64,000 nt of DNA from Dendrolimus kikuchii. Taxonomy: Eukaryota > Arthropoda > Insecta > Lepidoptera > Lasiocampidae. Below are positions 34,001-45,100 of this stretch, piece by piece. Position numbers and translations under genes: made by a program. The notes below the pieces were generated by a model. It saw only the letters and a program-made list of their open reading frames with translations. It was not told where the DNA came from and ran no database searches. Each line of letters begins with the position of its first letter. Position 1 is the first letter of the stretch. The stretch spans positions 10,307,001 through 10,371,000 of the forward strand of contig CM034398.1 of the NCBI GenBank assembly GCA_019925095.2, written 5' to 3'.

Positions 34001-35848
34001 CAAATGTAAAGGTAGACCAAAAAAGACATAGATGAATTGTGTGAAGGATGATATGATGATTTGTGGTGTGACGAAGGATGTATGACAGAATAGAGTAGTG
34101 TTGAAGAAAAAGACATAGTGCAAACCCCAATTGGAAGAAGGTGAAAGAAAAGAGAGTAATCTTTAATGAGTATCTAGTTCTTCTTCTGTTCTTCACTTTG
34201 CAGGAAATTGATTAGTGAGTTATTAAATGAGTTTATTTGTTCCCTTATCACAGCATTTGACTCATAGCAAATTAAGTTTTACCTAGATATAAACAGCAAT
34301 AAAAACAATGTTTAATAAATAAGTTACAAACCTCCAGTGGCCATATGTTAGACAATGCCAAATAGAGTGATATATGTAAAGGTACCATTCTCAAGGTATT
34401 TATTGTGAAACCAAAGCAATCTACATACTTGCTGAATGGTAACCTAAAGTAATCATCAAATGTTCTGTATCTGTAATATGGACCTGAAATGGATCAAAGC
34501 AATATCCAATAAATATCCACACAAACACAATTATAAATGTCAAAGTGAATGTTTGAATGTTCTTCATCAGGTTACCATTATATTTATTTATTATATTATA
34601 TTATTATAATCCATTTTACACAAAGTTTAAATCAACCTTTGATAATAAGGGTGACGGAATATATCAAACTTTTATCTCCAAAATATTGAAAGTATAAGCA
34701 AAAGCTAATTTACATTTAACATTCATTATTTAACAAAAAATATTCTAATTCCAAATTCTGTGTAAATGTAAAATTGAGCTTGTATTCAGTTACCTGTGAG
34801 TAATCCAATGTAATTAAAAGAATAATGAAAGAGGTCAATAAAAGTAGGATTAATTATCTCCAAGAAATCAGCATCTTTAACAATACCATCTTTTGATAAT
34901 AGCTCTTCTTTACTCTCACTTTTCTTAGCTTTGCCAACAGCCAACCAAGATCCATTTATTTCAAAAGCTACACCTACTACCCTTAAGACAATAATCATCT
35001 GTATAAGGTTTGTTTGACCTGAAGATAATGGAAGACCAAATTTGTCTGCCATTCGAAAAAAGAACAGGTAACCAAACATTAAGAAGAATGTTACGATATG
35101 GCAATATCTGAAATAAAAAAACAAATTAAGTATAGACTTTGGAATTTCGCACCCTGAATCAGGGGCTGTTGAGAGAGGGATGAGGGGTGTATGGGAGTCA
35201 TCCTGCACCATTTCCAGCTGCCGAAAGTACATGGATTTTTTAAATTTAAAAACAAAGAGGGGTCCTGGCTTCCTATAAGGTAGACTTATGTAGGAGCTCC
35301 ACTTTTAAGGCAGATTCGAATTCTACACTTATGGGTGGGAAGTCAGAGGCCAGAAAACTTTCATTATTTTTTTTGTTTTAACCACCCAGAAATCACAGCT
35401 CTTACATATCATTTTTTTAAAATAAAATATGCATCTCCGGCAGCCAGAAATGGCGACGGGTATTCCCTACCCCTTAATTCTGCCCTACTTAAGGAGACTT
35501 ATTATGAAATGAAATTTGTTCCACAAAACTCAGTTTAGAAAAAATTATGCATCTGCAATAGCAGTGGCAGCCGGAAATAATGGGGAATAATTTCCGTACA
35601 CCCTCTTCCCCCTCTACATCCCGTCACCCCGATACAGGTGCGAAACTCTAGTTGACCCCAAACAAATAAATAAAAGTTTATATAGAGGTAGAGATTAAGG
35701 ACTACATAAATTTCTCAAAACATAATTAGAGATGTCGATAGTAAATTTAGCTACTTACTTAACCGTAATCCCCTTTATAGCCATTATACCTAGTAACGCA
35801 GATAAAATTGGATGTACTGCACTGTATCCTGATACTATTATAATAACG
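29312..35848 (-). CDS. MBOAT7: Lysophosphatidylinositol acyltransferase (MBOAT7), 5' end missing
   Basis: Transfers an acyl chain (arachidonate in vertebrates) to lysophosphatidylinositol in the ER membrane, as part of the Lands cycle. Exons on the minus strand, all with matching phases and GT..AG ends: 35848-35759, 35107-34794, 34483-34332, 33003-32792, 31690-31517, 30624-30486 and 29569-29312 (stop at 29312). They give about 446 residues. Family landmarks in order: a hydrophobic N-terminal part, YIGLLTG-PYYRYRTFDDYF, PLEYVLSEEH, GFGAYP, FNTVESVDMWGSE with RDSMKVWNKAVQYW (catalytic-site Asn), and WHGYHAGYF with the catalytic His. The C-terminal helices and a Lys-rich tail follow. The vertebrate protein is about 470 residues, so about 35 N-terminal residues with the start Met lie in an exon I could not find. 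The 3' splice site before 35848 is weak (no clear pyrimidine tract). Drosophila orthologue: farjavit. Confidence 0.93.
29722..29910. mobile_element. Foldback MITE, copy 1
   Basis: It starts tgtgctaggacacatagcag and contains gaaacttcaacggacaagtg and attttaacttgatgttttac, whose inverses follow (gtaaaacttcaagttaaaat). The right outer arm is shortened. It sits in the last MBOAT7 intron. A fuller copy is at 32126-32347. Confidence 0.7.
29911..30131 (+). repeat. Helitron-like 3' end fragment
   Basis: It contains a diverged internal duplication (ggtttagattcacgatagg and ggtttagattaacaattgg) and ends acaatgtctgccgggtacag then CTAGT. The same style of end occurs at 51755-51780. It lies in the last MBOAT7 intron. 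Confidence 0.5.
30754..31086 (+). mobile_element. SINE-like element with poly-A tail, copy 1
   Basis: It runs from atccgtgcaggaacggagaa to gtctgctgatctcctgcaat and then about 30 A residues. The same sequence occurs at 58752-59060 (plus) and 62246-62470 (minus). The body is GC-rich and non-coding. The 3' A-tract and lack of inverted ends indicate retroposition. It lies in an intron of MBOAT7, antisense to the gene. Confidence 0.75.
32126..32347. mobile_element. Foldback MITE, copy 2
   Basis: The left arm tgctgggacatgttgtagaag...gaaacttcaacgaacaag is the inverse of the right arm ending cttctacaatgtgtcccggc, separated by a short centre. The arms are about 100 nt each with mismatches. It lies in the MBOAT7 intron between 31690 and 32792, and is related to copy 1 at 29722. 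Confidence 0.8.
33320..33558 (+). mobile_element. Helitron-like non-autonomous unit
   Basis: It starts near ttatattaatatataaagct and runs through gattgaacgcgctaatctca and gaccaataggagcggagcac to the end gggcacagctagt. It is the same family as the copies at 7304 and 7931. No protein coding. It lies in an MBOAT7 intron. Confidence 0.7.
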
Positions 35849-36124
35849 CTCTACCCTCGAATCTAATTCCGACAGATCGGGATTGAAATTTGAACGTTTC
35901 TTACTCTTGATTTCAACACTAGCGCCAAATTGATTTGAGATTGCGTGTCAATTTGGAGAACTAAACGAAATCGGAATCGGGATCTTATCGCTACTCTCGA
36001 GTTGATTTTGACAGCTGTGTATTGCGACAATATTGTGTTGACTATTGTGATTTTTCCAATAACAAAAGTGTAACTTTTTAGAAATTGTTTTGCGTTTTAA
36101 GTGGTTTTTAATAAATAATAAGTT

Positions 36125-37145
36125 CCTAATATGGCTAAATTAGTACTAATATCGCACATTTTACGTAAAATGCACAATAAAAACTACAAGAAAGAAGAAA
36201 TGAGCCTCGTATAATGCGTTATACAAATAGCGTATTTTCAATGATTGAAGACGAATTTATAGCGAATTATAGAGTGAGCTAGGACTTATTTGAGGAAGTT
36301 TATGAAACATAAAACCCTTTTTATCAACTCCGAAGTGAAGTGATATACCGCCAAGTAGGTTTGTTGTCCTTGTGTATGAAGTACGAACACAAAGCCCACA
36401 TTGTAGTTTATCTAATGAAACAAAACATTCTTTGCATTTAATACAGTACTTATCCTGGTTTGTAAGTGTTTACTTTAATATTATATATGTTTTAGAATTA
36501 ATAAAGAAATAAAATACCGCGCTTAAATTAAAATGTAGTTTTATTATAGTAACTAGTTTTTACCCTAATAAAGAACTTTTTGAATGGATTCAACAATTCC
36601 AGAGATTATGTTATACGATAAAACAAAAATATTTTTCAATTTCAAAACTATTACTCTAATCACCTATTTATATTGTCATGTCCCTTACGGGGTAGACAGA
36701 GGGGATTATGCTACTAAACTTTAACTACTTGTATACAATTAAATTTAACACGTCCTGAACATTATATTATAATTGAGATAATTCAATTATTTGTATTTTT
36801 ATTAAAGTATAAATTAAACTACCTATTTTTAAATAATTATAATGAAACAATATATAGAGTTATTTAAGATAAAAAATATATTTAATTAGCAATTATCAAG
36901 GCTCTGGCATTTTTCTGGCAATTTCCAAAATGGTATTGGAGATTAATACGAGAGCATTTTCTACATTGCCCAGATTTTCAGACATTTGTAGAAATTCCTG
37001 TGCAAACTGCTTCATCTTCTGTTTTCACAAATTGCAGCACATTATCTTTATCTAAATATCTGCACGGGGTTGAAGGGTAACATCGGCAGGATTGTGGTCT
37101 TGTGCCTCGAAGCGGAGTGGTTGCTGGTGTATCTAAAATATAAAA
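36125..37145. pseudogene. Remains of a PIF/Harbinger-like transposon
   Basis: On the plus strand at 36240-36440, a frame with stops reads IEDEFIANYRVS.DLFEEVYET and later IYRQVGLLSLCMKYEH, resembling the N-terminal part of Harbinger transposases. On the minus strand at 37145-36890, a frame reads FAQEFLQMSENLGNVENALV then LISNTILEIARKMPEP and a stop. This is like the C-terminal part of the Myb/MADF-type second protein of such elements. Opposite transcription of the two genes fits the family. I could not define the ends. The element lies between the second MBOAT7 exon and RINT1. Confidence 0.5.
36510..36552 (-). repeat. Scrap of the CGTTTCGG repeat family
   Basis: Contains ataccgcgcttaaattaaaa and tgtagttttattat, matching one terminal inverted repeat of the family at 18390 and 49498. 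Only one end is present. Confidence 0.5.
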
Positions 37146-37699
37146 AACAATAATGTAGAATCTTAGTTGGTTAACTTATTGGTTAATACAAATCAAAAGT
37201 TCAGTAAAAAATACTAAAGCGTATTTTTTTGTTACGACCTAAATATTTATCACAAAACACTTCAATTATGCATACTTAATTGGGTTCTGTGAACGATGGG
37301 TTGTTATTTATGTTTGGCATTCCCAAACATTTTAACAAAAACTTTCTTGTGTAATGTGCTCTCATCAAGTGACAAATAAACAATAAGATCGGCAAAATAA
37401 GAAAGAAACACAAACAACTAACAGCTGCTTTGAAGTACGATATTAGTATTACTTTAATATATTAAAACGGATTGAGTTTGTACTTACGACTTATTAGATA
37501 ATTGATACAATATCCTTTATTACAGTAGGATTCCACTTGTATAACTGTCTTAAATCACGGCTGGCACACAATATATCTCTGAAAATCTAATTCCACTTAC
37601 ATTTGGAAATTCGACAGAGAACTGAGAGAACTTTGAGTATTATGATAGTGTAGGCAACGGCCACAACACATACAGTCAAAGTCATGAATGTATTTATGA

Positions 37700-38840
37700 T
37701 TTAAACAATGTTGTGTTTTAGATTTTAATTTAAAATGCTACAAATAATCAGTCAAACAATCTTTACTAATATATCTATTTATTACTCGTGTTATTTAAAA
37801 GATTAACTATTTTAAAGTCTTCCTAGCGAATTATTTTGATGTGTTGACCAACACCAATGCGACGCTTTATGGAACTAACTTCACGCGTCCTAAACAATCG
37901 CAATCTAATCTTAATTTTAATCCAATGTTGCTTCAGTAGTACCGAATCACGTCACTTCAAAATTGACATTGGGATTGAATTGGTCTTGTATTGGTATGAA
38001 TCTTTAGTCCATACAGCCAATTCTGATGTTTAAGACTTCGTATAATAGTCGCGCAGTTGTACCAAAAACTCCTAAAATTTGATGTGCTTGACTGTTGTTG
38101 TTAAAGTTTGCCACAAAGGCAGGCAAAAAACTTGGTCCATACAGCCTTATCAGTTGATAAAATTTAACTTCTTAGATAGTGGGCGCGTTTCAATAAATAA
38201 ATTGAAGATATGATTTACGTCAAGTAACATTAAAATAAGTCTTTGGATAGTATTTTTGTAAATTTTGTGTATAACCTTATTATAACTTTGGGAATATGAA
38301 CTTTTTTTTGGCTTTCTAGGAATATTCTATCCTATCTGTAGTCAAGGTCAGTGAATTATGGTGATATTTACCAAAGAACAGCAGACATTCCGGGTTTGTA
38401 AGGGTTCGTTTAACTTCTTTTAATAAAATAATTGTTCTCTTATTTATCGCAAAGTTTTAAAGCTCTTGCTTACAAAATTATAGTTATCATTATTATAATA
38501 AACATCATTGGTTATGTTGAAAAAATGCTCGCATGTCGTAAATGAAACAACCTGATCCTTGCATGATGTTTGACGTAGTACCTCCTCTGGGATAACGTTA
38601 CAGACATAGGCCGTTTCACGCAGATGTGGCGATAGATGTAATGCGTTATTTGTGATCTAATTGGGCTACAATCAAAAACTTTGACATTATCGCAAGTGTG
38701 GCCCCCAGCATAAAAATTGGAGTTGCTAGAGTTTAGACAAAAAAACTTTTATGATCTCATTACATCCGGCCGCCCATTTTTATTTACTTATCTCTTCTAA
38801 ATTTCTAAAATCGCGGAATTCTGCTGAATCTCTGCACCCT
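37700..38840. other. Divergent intergenic region, distal part
   Basis: Non-coding DNA between the MBOAT7 side and RINT1. The missing first MBOAT7 exon should be here or farther left, but I found no Met-led hydrophobic frame with a matching donor on the minus strand. Confidence 0.4.
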
Positions 38841-38846
38841 AAGTTC

Positions 38847-38960
38847 TCGCGTTCTCGGTTCAATCCGCTCAATTTGTCTCGCGGACAACATCACGAGAAC
38901 ATGAGAAAGGTGTTCACATTTTGAGTTTCGGTTTCTCGCGTTCTCGCGAGAATGTGGAGA
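38847..38960. promoter_or_regulatory. Likely RINT1 (possibly bidirectional) promoter
   Basis: A cluster of TCTCGCG/CTCGCGA-type motifs lies 150-260 bp upstream of the RINT1 start: ttctcgcgttctcgg at 38847, gtctcgcggac at 38876 and the perfect palindrome TTCTCGCGAGAA at 38941-38952. TCTCGCGAGA is a known core-promoter motif of TATA-less housekeeping genes in animals. No TATA box is visible. Transcription from this region toward MBOAT7 is plausible but unproven because its first exon is missing. Confidence 0.5.
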
Positions 38961-39108
38961 AGTCTAAACAGCTTTATGTTTTATAGATTGGAAAATCCAT
39001 AGTAGTCTGTGATGGGAATGAAAAAATGGGGATTTTGAAACAATTCGAGTCTTTCGAGTAGTAAATAAATATTTTTTTCTCGTGTGTATTAAATTAATTG
39101 TAGGAAAC

Positions 39109-42100
39109 ATGAATGAAGAGGATAAAAAAAATATTATTCATGATCTTAATTTACGTATAGGCGGCGATATTAATGATTTGTCTAATGCTTACGATTTAGA
39201 AAATGATTTAGTGTTTAAAAGAGATCATTTACAAAGTTGTGTAAGTATTAAAATCCCTTATAAGCTTTATAAATTAATTATTAGAATAGTACGCTTTATA
39301 AATATTTAATCATTGTTCAAATGATAAGAGGGAAACGGGCTTGTGCTTACCTAGGACCTAGGAGGATCTTTCTGATAAATAATCCAATGAGATAAAATAG
39401 ACTCTTCTGGGCAACTTATCCATAAAGGACGTATTATATAGTTACCTATGCTCAGTATTCTACAGTAGGGCCCCAATATGCTGTCCAGGTAAAAATAAAG
39501 TCCTTTATGGATTGGATGAACTCTGTATATTGTACTTTAAATGAAACCTTCAACCTAGGTTTCTTTCATTAATTATTAAAAAGTAAGTAAAAACAAGTGA
39601 GATAAATAAGACAGAAATATGTGCTTAGAAATTTACATTATTTTGGATATTATAAATATGTAATCTGCAGACTCAATGTAGTTTAAAAAAAACCAGAATA
39701 TTGATCCTTCTTGAAAAAATCTGTAATACTTGTGGCAGACCACTAACCCAGCCTTTGACTTACACTAGTTACACAAATGATACTACATACTCTTCTGCTT
39801 TTGATTTTTGCACTTCATTTCAAAAGTTCAGTCCCTGAGCTGATGCAGAAACATAACCTAGTGGCTATCAAATTCATTCTTTTCTGCTTATTTCAAAATA
39901 GTGTTTATGATTGCCATCTGGGGTGAGGTATAAATACACAGCACATTTATTTATTATGAACAAATCCAAACTTTTTTAATATAGGCTGGTTATTTTTTTA
40001 TAACCACCCAAAATTAATTTTGTATCTCAAGTAATAAATAAATGTGCCTATATCTATACCGCATCCGCCATCTGTCTGGATTAACTGCCACTGGATAAGT
40101 CAGGATTAACAAGGCCCTACTGTATATATAACTAAGCTTATTTATTTTTAATTTTCTTAATTATCTTAGTATATGAAATCTTATTGTATTTATTCAATAT
40201 ATTAAAAACTGTCCTAGAATAATATCTGCAATGATTTTCTTTTATTATTTCAGTTAAACATAGCAAATAATGAAGTCCCAACAAAACTTTCTTCAGTCAT
40301 TAAAAAAGCAGACGAAAATAGCAAACAGATAGAGAACCTGAGGACAAAAAGTGAACAGTTAAAAACAAAAGTACAGGCCTTCTTAAACAAGACAGGGCCA
40401 CTGCAAGAAGACTTGCATAAAAGATTTTCAGCAATTACTAAACTTGAACAAGTGTTGACATATCTTAAATCCTTTGAGAAAATAGAAGACTTATGGTTAG
40501 TAAACATGTTTTAATTAATGTTATAATATACTCTGGATACTGGAGCAGGGGTGGTCAACTGGTGAATTGCGATCGACCAGTCGATTGCGGCTTTTAGTCC
40601 AGTCAATTGTGGCAAGGCAAAAAATATAAATGTATACATAGAACAGACTTTGCAATGTAATCACCAACTGATGTGTGCATCATTGTCGTCTTGTATCATC
40701 AATAAAATATATTACTTATTTATATACTGAACTATATTGTTTCATTAAATGTAAAGAAATGTCATTGGTAGATCGCAGAGAGTTTCATCAGTAAACAGTA
40801 GATCTTGGTTCTAATCAAGTTGGCCACCCCTGCTCTAGGGCATCATTTCCCAAACTGTAGGTTGTAACCCACTGGTGGGTGATTATCAGATTGCCTCTAA
40901 AAGCTATGACAAAATATATATTTATGTAGATATGTATTTGTATGTTATGATATTAAGTATATCTTTATGTAATATATAAAACATCTGTATATAATGCAAT
41001 TATATACTCTCACTTCTGCACAATATCCTTTTCAATCCCTGTACTCCCCCATATTTAAAGGAACTTTTTAGTTTCCTCTATCAATCTCATTCCTGTAATT
41101 TGCACTCAAATGAAAATCTTCTGCTAATGATACCGAAACACACTTCGTCCTTTGTAGGAAACTCTTTTGCCATACAGGCTGTTCACCTGTGGAACTCCAT
41201 CCCCTTGAAAATCAGACAAGCTACATCCATTTGTATATTCAAACACTTGATCATTGACCATTATTTGTCCATTAAATAAAATTTGTTGCAGTAAATGGAA
41301 TTCTATTATTGTTCGCATGTAAGTATATGTAATTTATATTATTATAATCTATTTAATCGTGTATATCTATATTAGTTTATTATTGTTTATTTTTGTTATT
41401 TTGTTTTTTCTTTAATTATGATTGAATTAGTCTTTTAATTTAGTTAAACCACCAAATATTATTTACTTTTTCTTGTAATGTCTCCTTGGACATCGGGTTG
41501 CCCGGAAGAGATCGCTATAAGTGATAAGACTGCCCATTGTTCTAATGGAAATGTATTTATATTAAATGTCTATGTTTAAGTTATGGTAAACAATAAAGAG
41601 TTTTCATTCATTCATTCATTATATATTTATAACTAGAATGTAAGAAATTGTACTATGTATTATGTATTAGAACCATCACCATTATATTAATCTCAATTTA
41701 TTTCTGGAGTTGTTTGGAAGAGATCGCTTTTTAGCTATAAGACCACCCTTTCTGCATAATGAGACATGGTTTTAGTTTGTAAGTTTTTTTTTATCGGTGT
41801 ACAATAAAGAGTTATTGATTGATTCATTGATTGATCTATCAGTCTGTCTGTCTGTATTACAGTGGGTTTTTTTCAGAGGTGTGTACTATTACACTTAGAA
41901 CAGGTTTGCTCTATATGCCGTTTTGGAAGCAGTGGCAGAGTCATAACTTTCAATAAGTAATCTGGGAGATTCCATTTTAAAATAAATACATTAATTTCAT
42001 AAATTAATGTAGACAGACTGCAATAAAATAACAATTAAGAGTGGCTGCCATATTTGTGTTTAAGGAATAAAAATTCAGTGTGTGTAGGCATGTGAGGTAG

Positions 42101-45100
42101 CCTTAGACAAGTCTTTAACAATCATATGAATGTTTGGTAATCACTTTTTATTCAGATCAATAGTTAAGGAGAGATTGGGGCTTCTAAAGTCCTAAAAAGT
42201 ACCTTCTTAAACATTTGAATCATACAAGCCGAAGATTGCGAATAAATTTATGTTTTAAGGTACATTTGAATACAAATCAAACCATGAAACCAAAAATATA
42301 ATGTTTATTTTTATTTTACTTTTATGATTTTATTGTTTCCCTAAACCACTTAAAATCAATTCCTTTATTCTTTATTATACACAAAATAAGTAACATAAAA
42401 ACTACAAAATAATAGTGACTTACAAAGGCAAGTTTAACCCTAAAAAGAGTATTTCTGCATACCTATGGGTCTAGCAAGAATGGGAAAACAAAAGGCAGGG
42501 TTGTATATATTAAAGATAGATACTTATACCTAAATGCACTTTTACATATCTGAAAATAAAGATTTCTACAGCTATTCATAATACAGATATATTAGGTTGG
42601 GGAAAAAGCTTCTTCGCATTTTATATAAAAATTCAAAAGGTTTTTTTATAAAGTTTATTTACATTTGACTAAAGTATGTAAGTGCCATTTTGTTGGATAA
42701 CTTTTTGCCATCTTGTAGGTAGGGACGTGATCCCATTGCTATAAAAATTTTGGGGCTTCTGATCCAAAAACTGCGACAAGTAGTTTTGGCAGTCCTCTCG
42801 TGATGTTAACCTGACACTGCCTAAGGAATTCTGCAGAGACCGAAACAGGTGAAAATCTGAAGGTGCAAGGTCAGGACTATACGGCGGATGCATTAACACA
42901 TCCCAGCCAAACCCTCGTAATTTTTGCTGAGTGGCTAAAGATGTGTGACGTCTAGCGTTATCATGGTGAAAAACCACACCTCTTCTTTTGATTAATTCCG
43001 GCCGCTTTTACAACTTTTTGCTTTAATCTCATCAGTTGTTCGCAGTACAGTTCAGAATCGATGGTCCTGCCTGGCGGTAACAGCTCATAATGAATAATGC
43101 CCTTCCAATCCCACCATACACACAGCATCACCTTGTAGCGAGTTAACCCGGGTTTCGCCACAGTCTGTGAAGCCTGACCGGCCTTTGACCACGATCTTTT
43201 TCGCACGTTCTTGTCGTACGTGATCCACTTTTCATCACCAGTTATCAGCTTCTTCAAAAATGGTTCGGTTTCATTACGTCGTAATAAAGAATCACAAATG
43301 AGTACACGGTTAATTAGGTTTATTTCAGTGAGCTCATGAGGCACCCAAATATCGAGCATTTTTGTGTACCCAGCTTTTTTCAAATGCGTCAAAACCGTTT
43401 TGTGGTCAATTCCCAGTTCTCCAGTTACGTCGTAACTACTAATATGCTGATCTCTTGCTCCACTTTTTCAAAAATGGCATCAATTTTGTCCGTAACAGGG
43501 CGACCAGAGCGACGTGCATCTTTTGATATCAAAATTTCCGGATTGAAAACGCTTAAACCAAATTTGCGCTCCTCTCACAGATACTGCATTAGGTCCATAA
43601 ACATCACAAATTTTTTTCGCGGCTTGTGTTGCATTTTACCTTTTTTGTAATAATTTTTTAAAATTTATCGAATTTCTTCATTAGATTCACTCATTTTAAC
43701 AATAAGAAAAACAAATAAAAATATCACATTTTCCTAATTTGAATTTGGAATTGTCTTCTTTAAAATTAAAACTTTTTAATGATACCAAAACCAGCCAGAT
43801 ACAAATGGTATAGCCAAAGAGATCTTATTACAAGTTCATACATACTATATGCGAAAAGACTTTTTCCCCAACCTATTACATACATAATAAATACATATAT
43901 ACTCATATACCAGTTAATTAGGACAGATAGTGTTCTTTAACTCTTCTTTTAAATATGTTTTCCGATGGATTATCTCAGATCACATGAGCTATTTCATAGT
44001 TTGACTTGATGAACAGAAAACATTACGATCTATCTGATGACAATAATTTGCAATTTACATTGACATCCCAAATGATACAAAAATAGATGGATTAGATGTT
44101 TTAGCTGGATTTCTGAAAGCTCACATTAAAAAATTTACTTGTATGGTACAAGTAAATTTCTTAACTTTTTCCATACTATATATAACTAAGAATATTTCCT
44201 TTTCAGTCGTCAAATGAAACAAAGCAATGATGATGAACAGCTGGTGTTATTATATGGGGAACTAAAGGAAATGTGCGGTTTGTACCAAAAGGGACATAGA
44301 GATGCCTATGTGAAGGAGTACACACATTACTGGCATAATGTGCTTAAGGATAAATTGGCTAAGTAAGTAATGCAATTTAATAATAGAAGCTTCATATTTC
44401 TGTCCTCGACTAAAATCATAGTTGTCACTTAAATTCAGATTGGCGGTCTCTGCTTTGGAAGAGCTTTCTCTGTCATGCATTGCACTGGCAGTGTGACGTC
44501 TGCCACATCTGTGAAAATTATAAAGGGCGCGTTCCTCTTATAGCTCACAACGCCCAAAATACTCTTTCAGCCGCTCCATGGTCGCCGCGAAAACGTCACT
44601 AATGACGTCATGATATTCGATCACGCAACTCTCACTACGACCCATTTCAAGAGGTATGTCGAAGTGAGCGTTGACCACAGAGCTTATTCCCTCTATCAAT
44701 ACGTTAACAAAGGCGTGATTTTCAAATCAACCGTACAGCAACTAATGGCATTTGTATAGTTCATCATTAATGCTCCATAATCCACTCCACTTGAGTTTAT
44801 GATTATAATTCCATCAAACAAGTGGAACAAAAAAATTCGTGTTGTGAGCGTGGTCGTACAACCATACAGCAACCAGTGACATTTGTGTATTTCGTCGTTA
44901 ATGACATGAATGCTCCATAATCCATTCCACTTGAGTTTATGATTATAATGCCCGCAAACAAGTGGAACAGGAAAATTTGCAGTTGTGAACGTGGTAATTG
45001 TGAGCCTCTTGTGGAACATAGTCAAAATGTATTCCAAAAAGGCCATAAACAGATATGAGTTTCTGTGAGTTAGGTCCATTTAGCCATCCCTCCATCAGCT

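Noticed and set aside
34786..35232. 148-codon minus-strand frame taken as one protein starting MYFRQLEM
   Set aside because: Only the part from 35107 down to 34794 is coding (MBOAT7 exon). The first 40 residues are intron read-through upstream of a clear 3' splice site, and the last residue lies past the donor.
44696..45079. 127-codon minus-strand ORF as a gene
   Set aside because: Made of a tandemly duplicated intronic unit; no homology recognised and no transcript signals.
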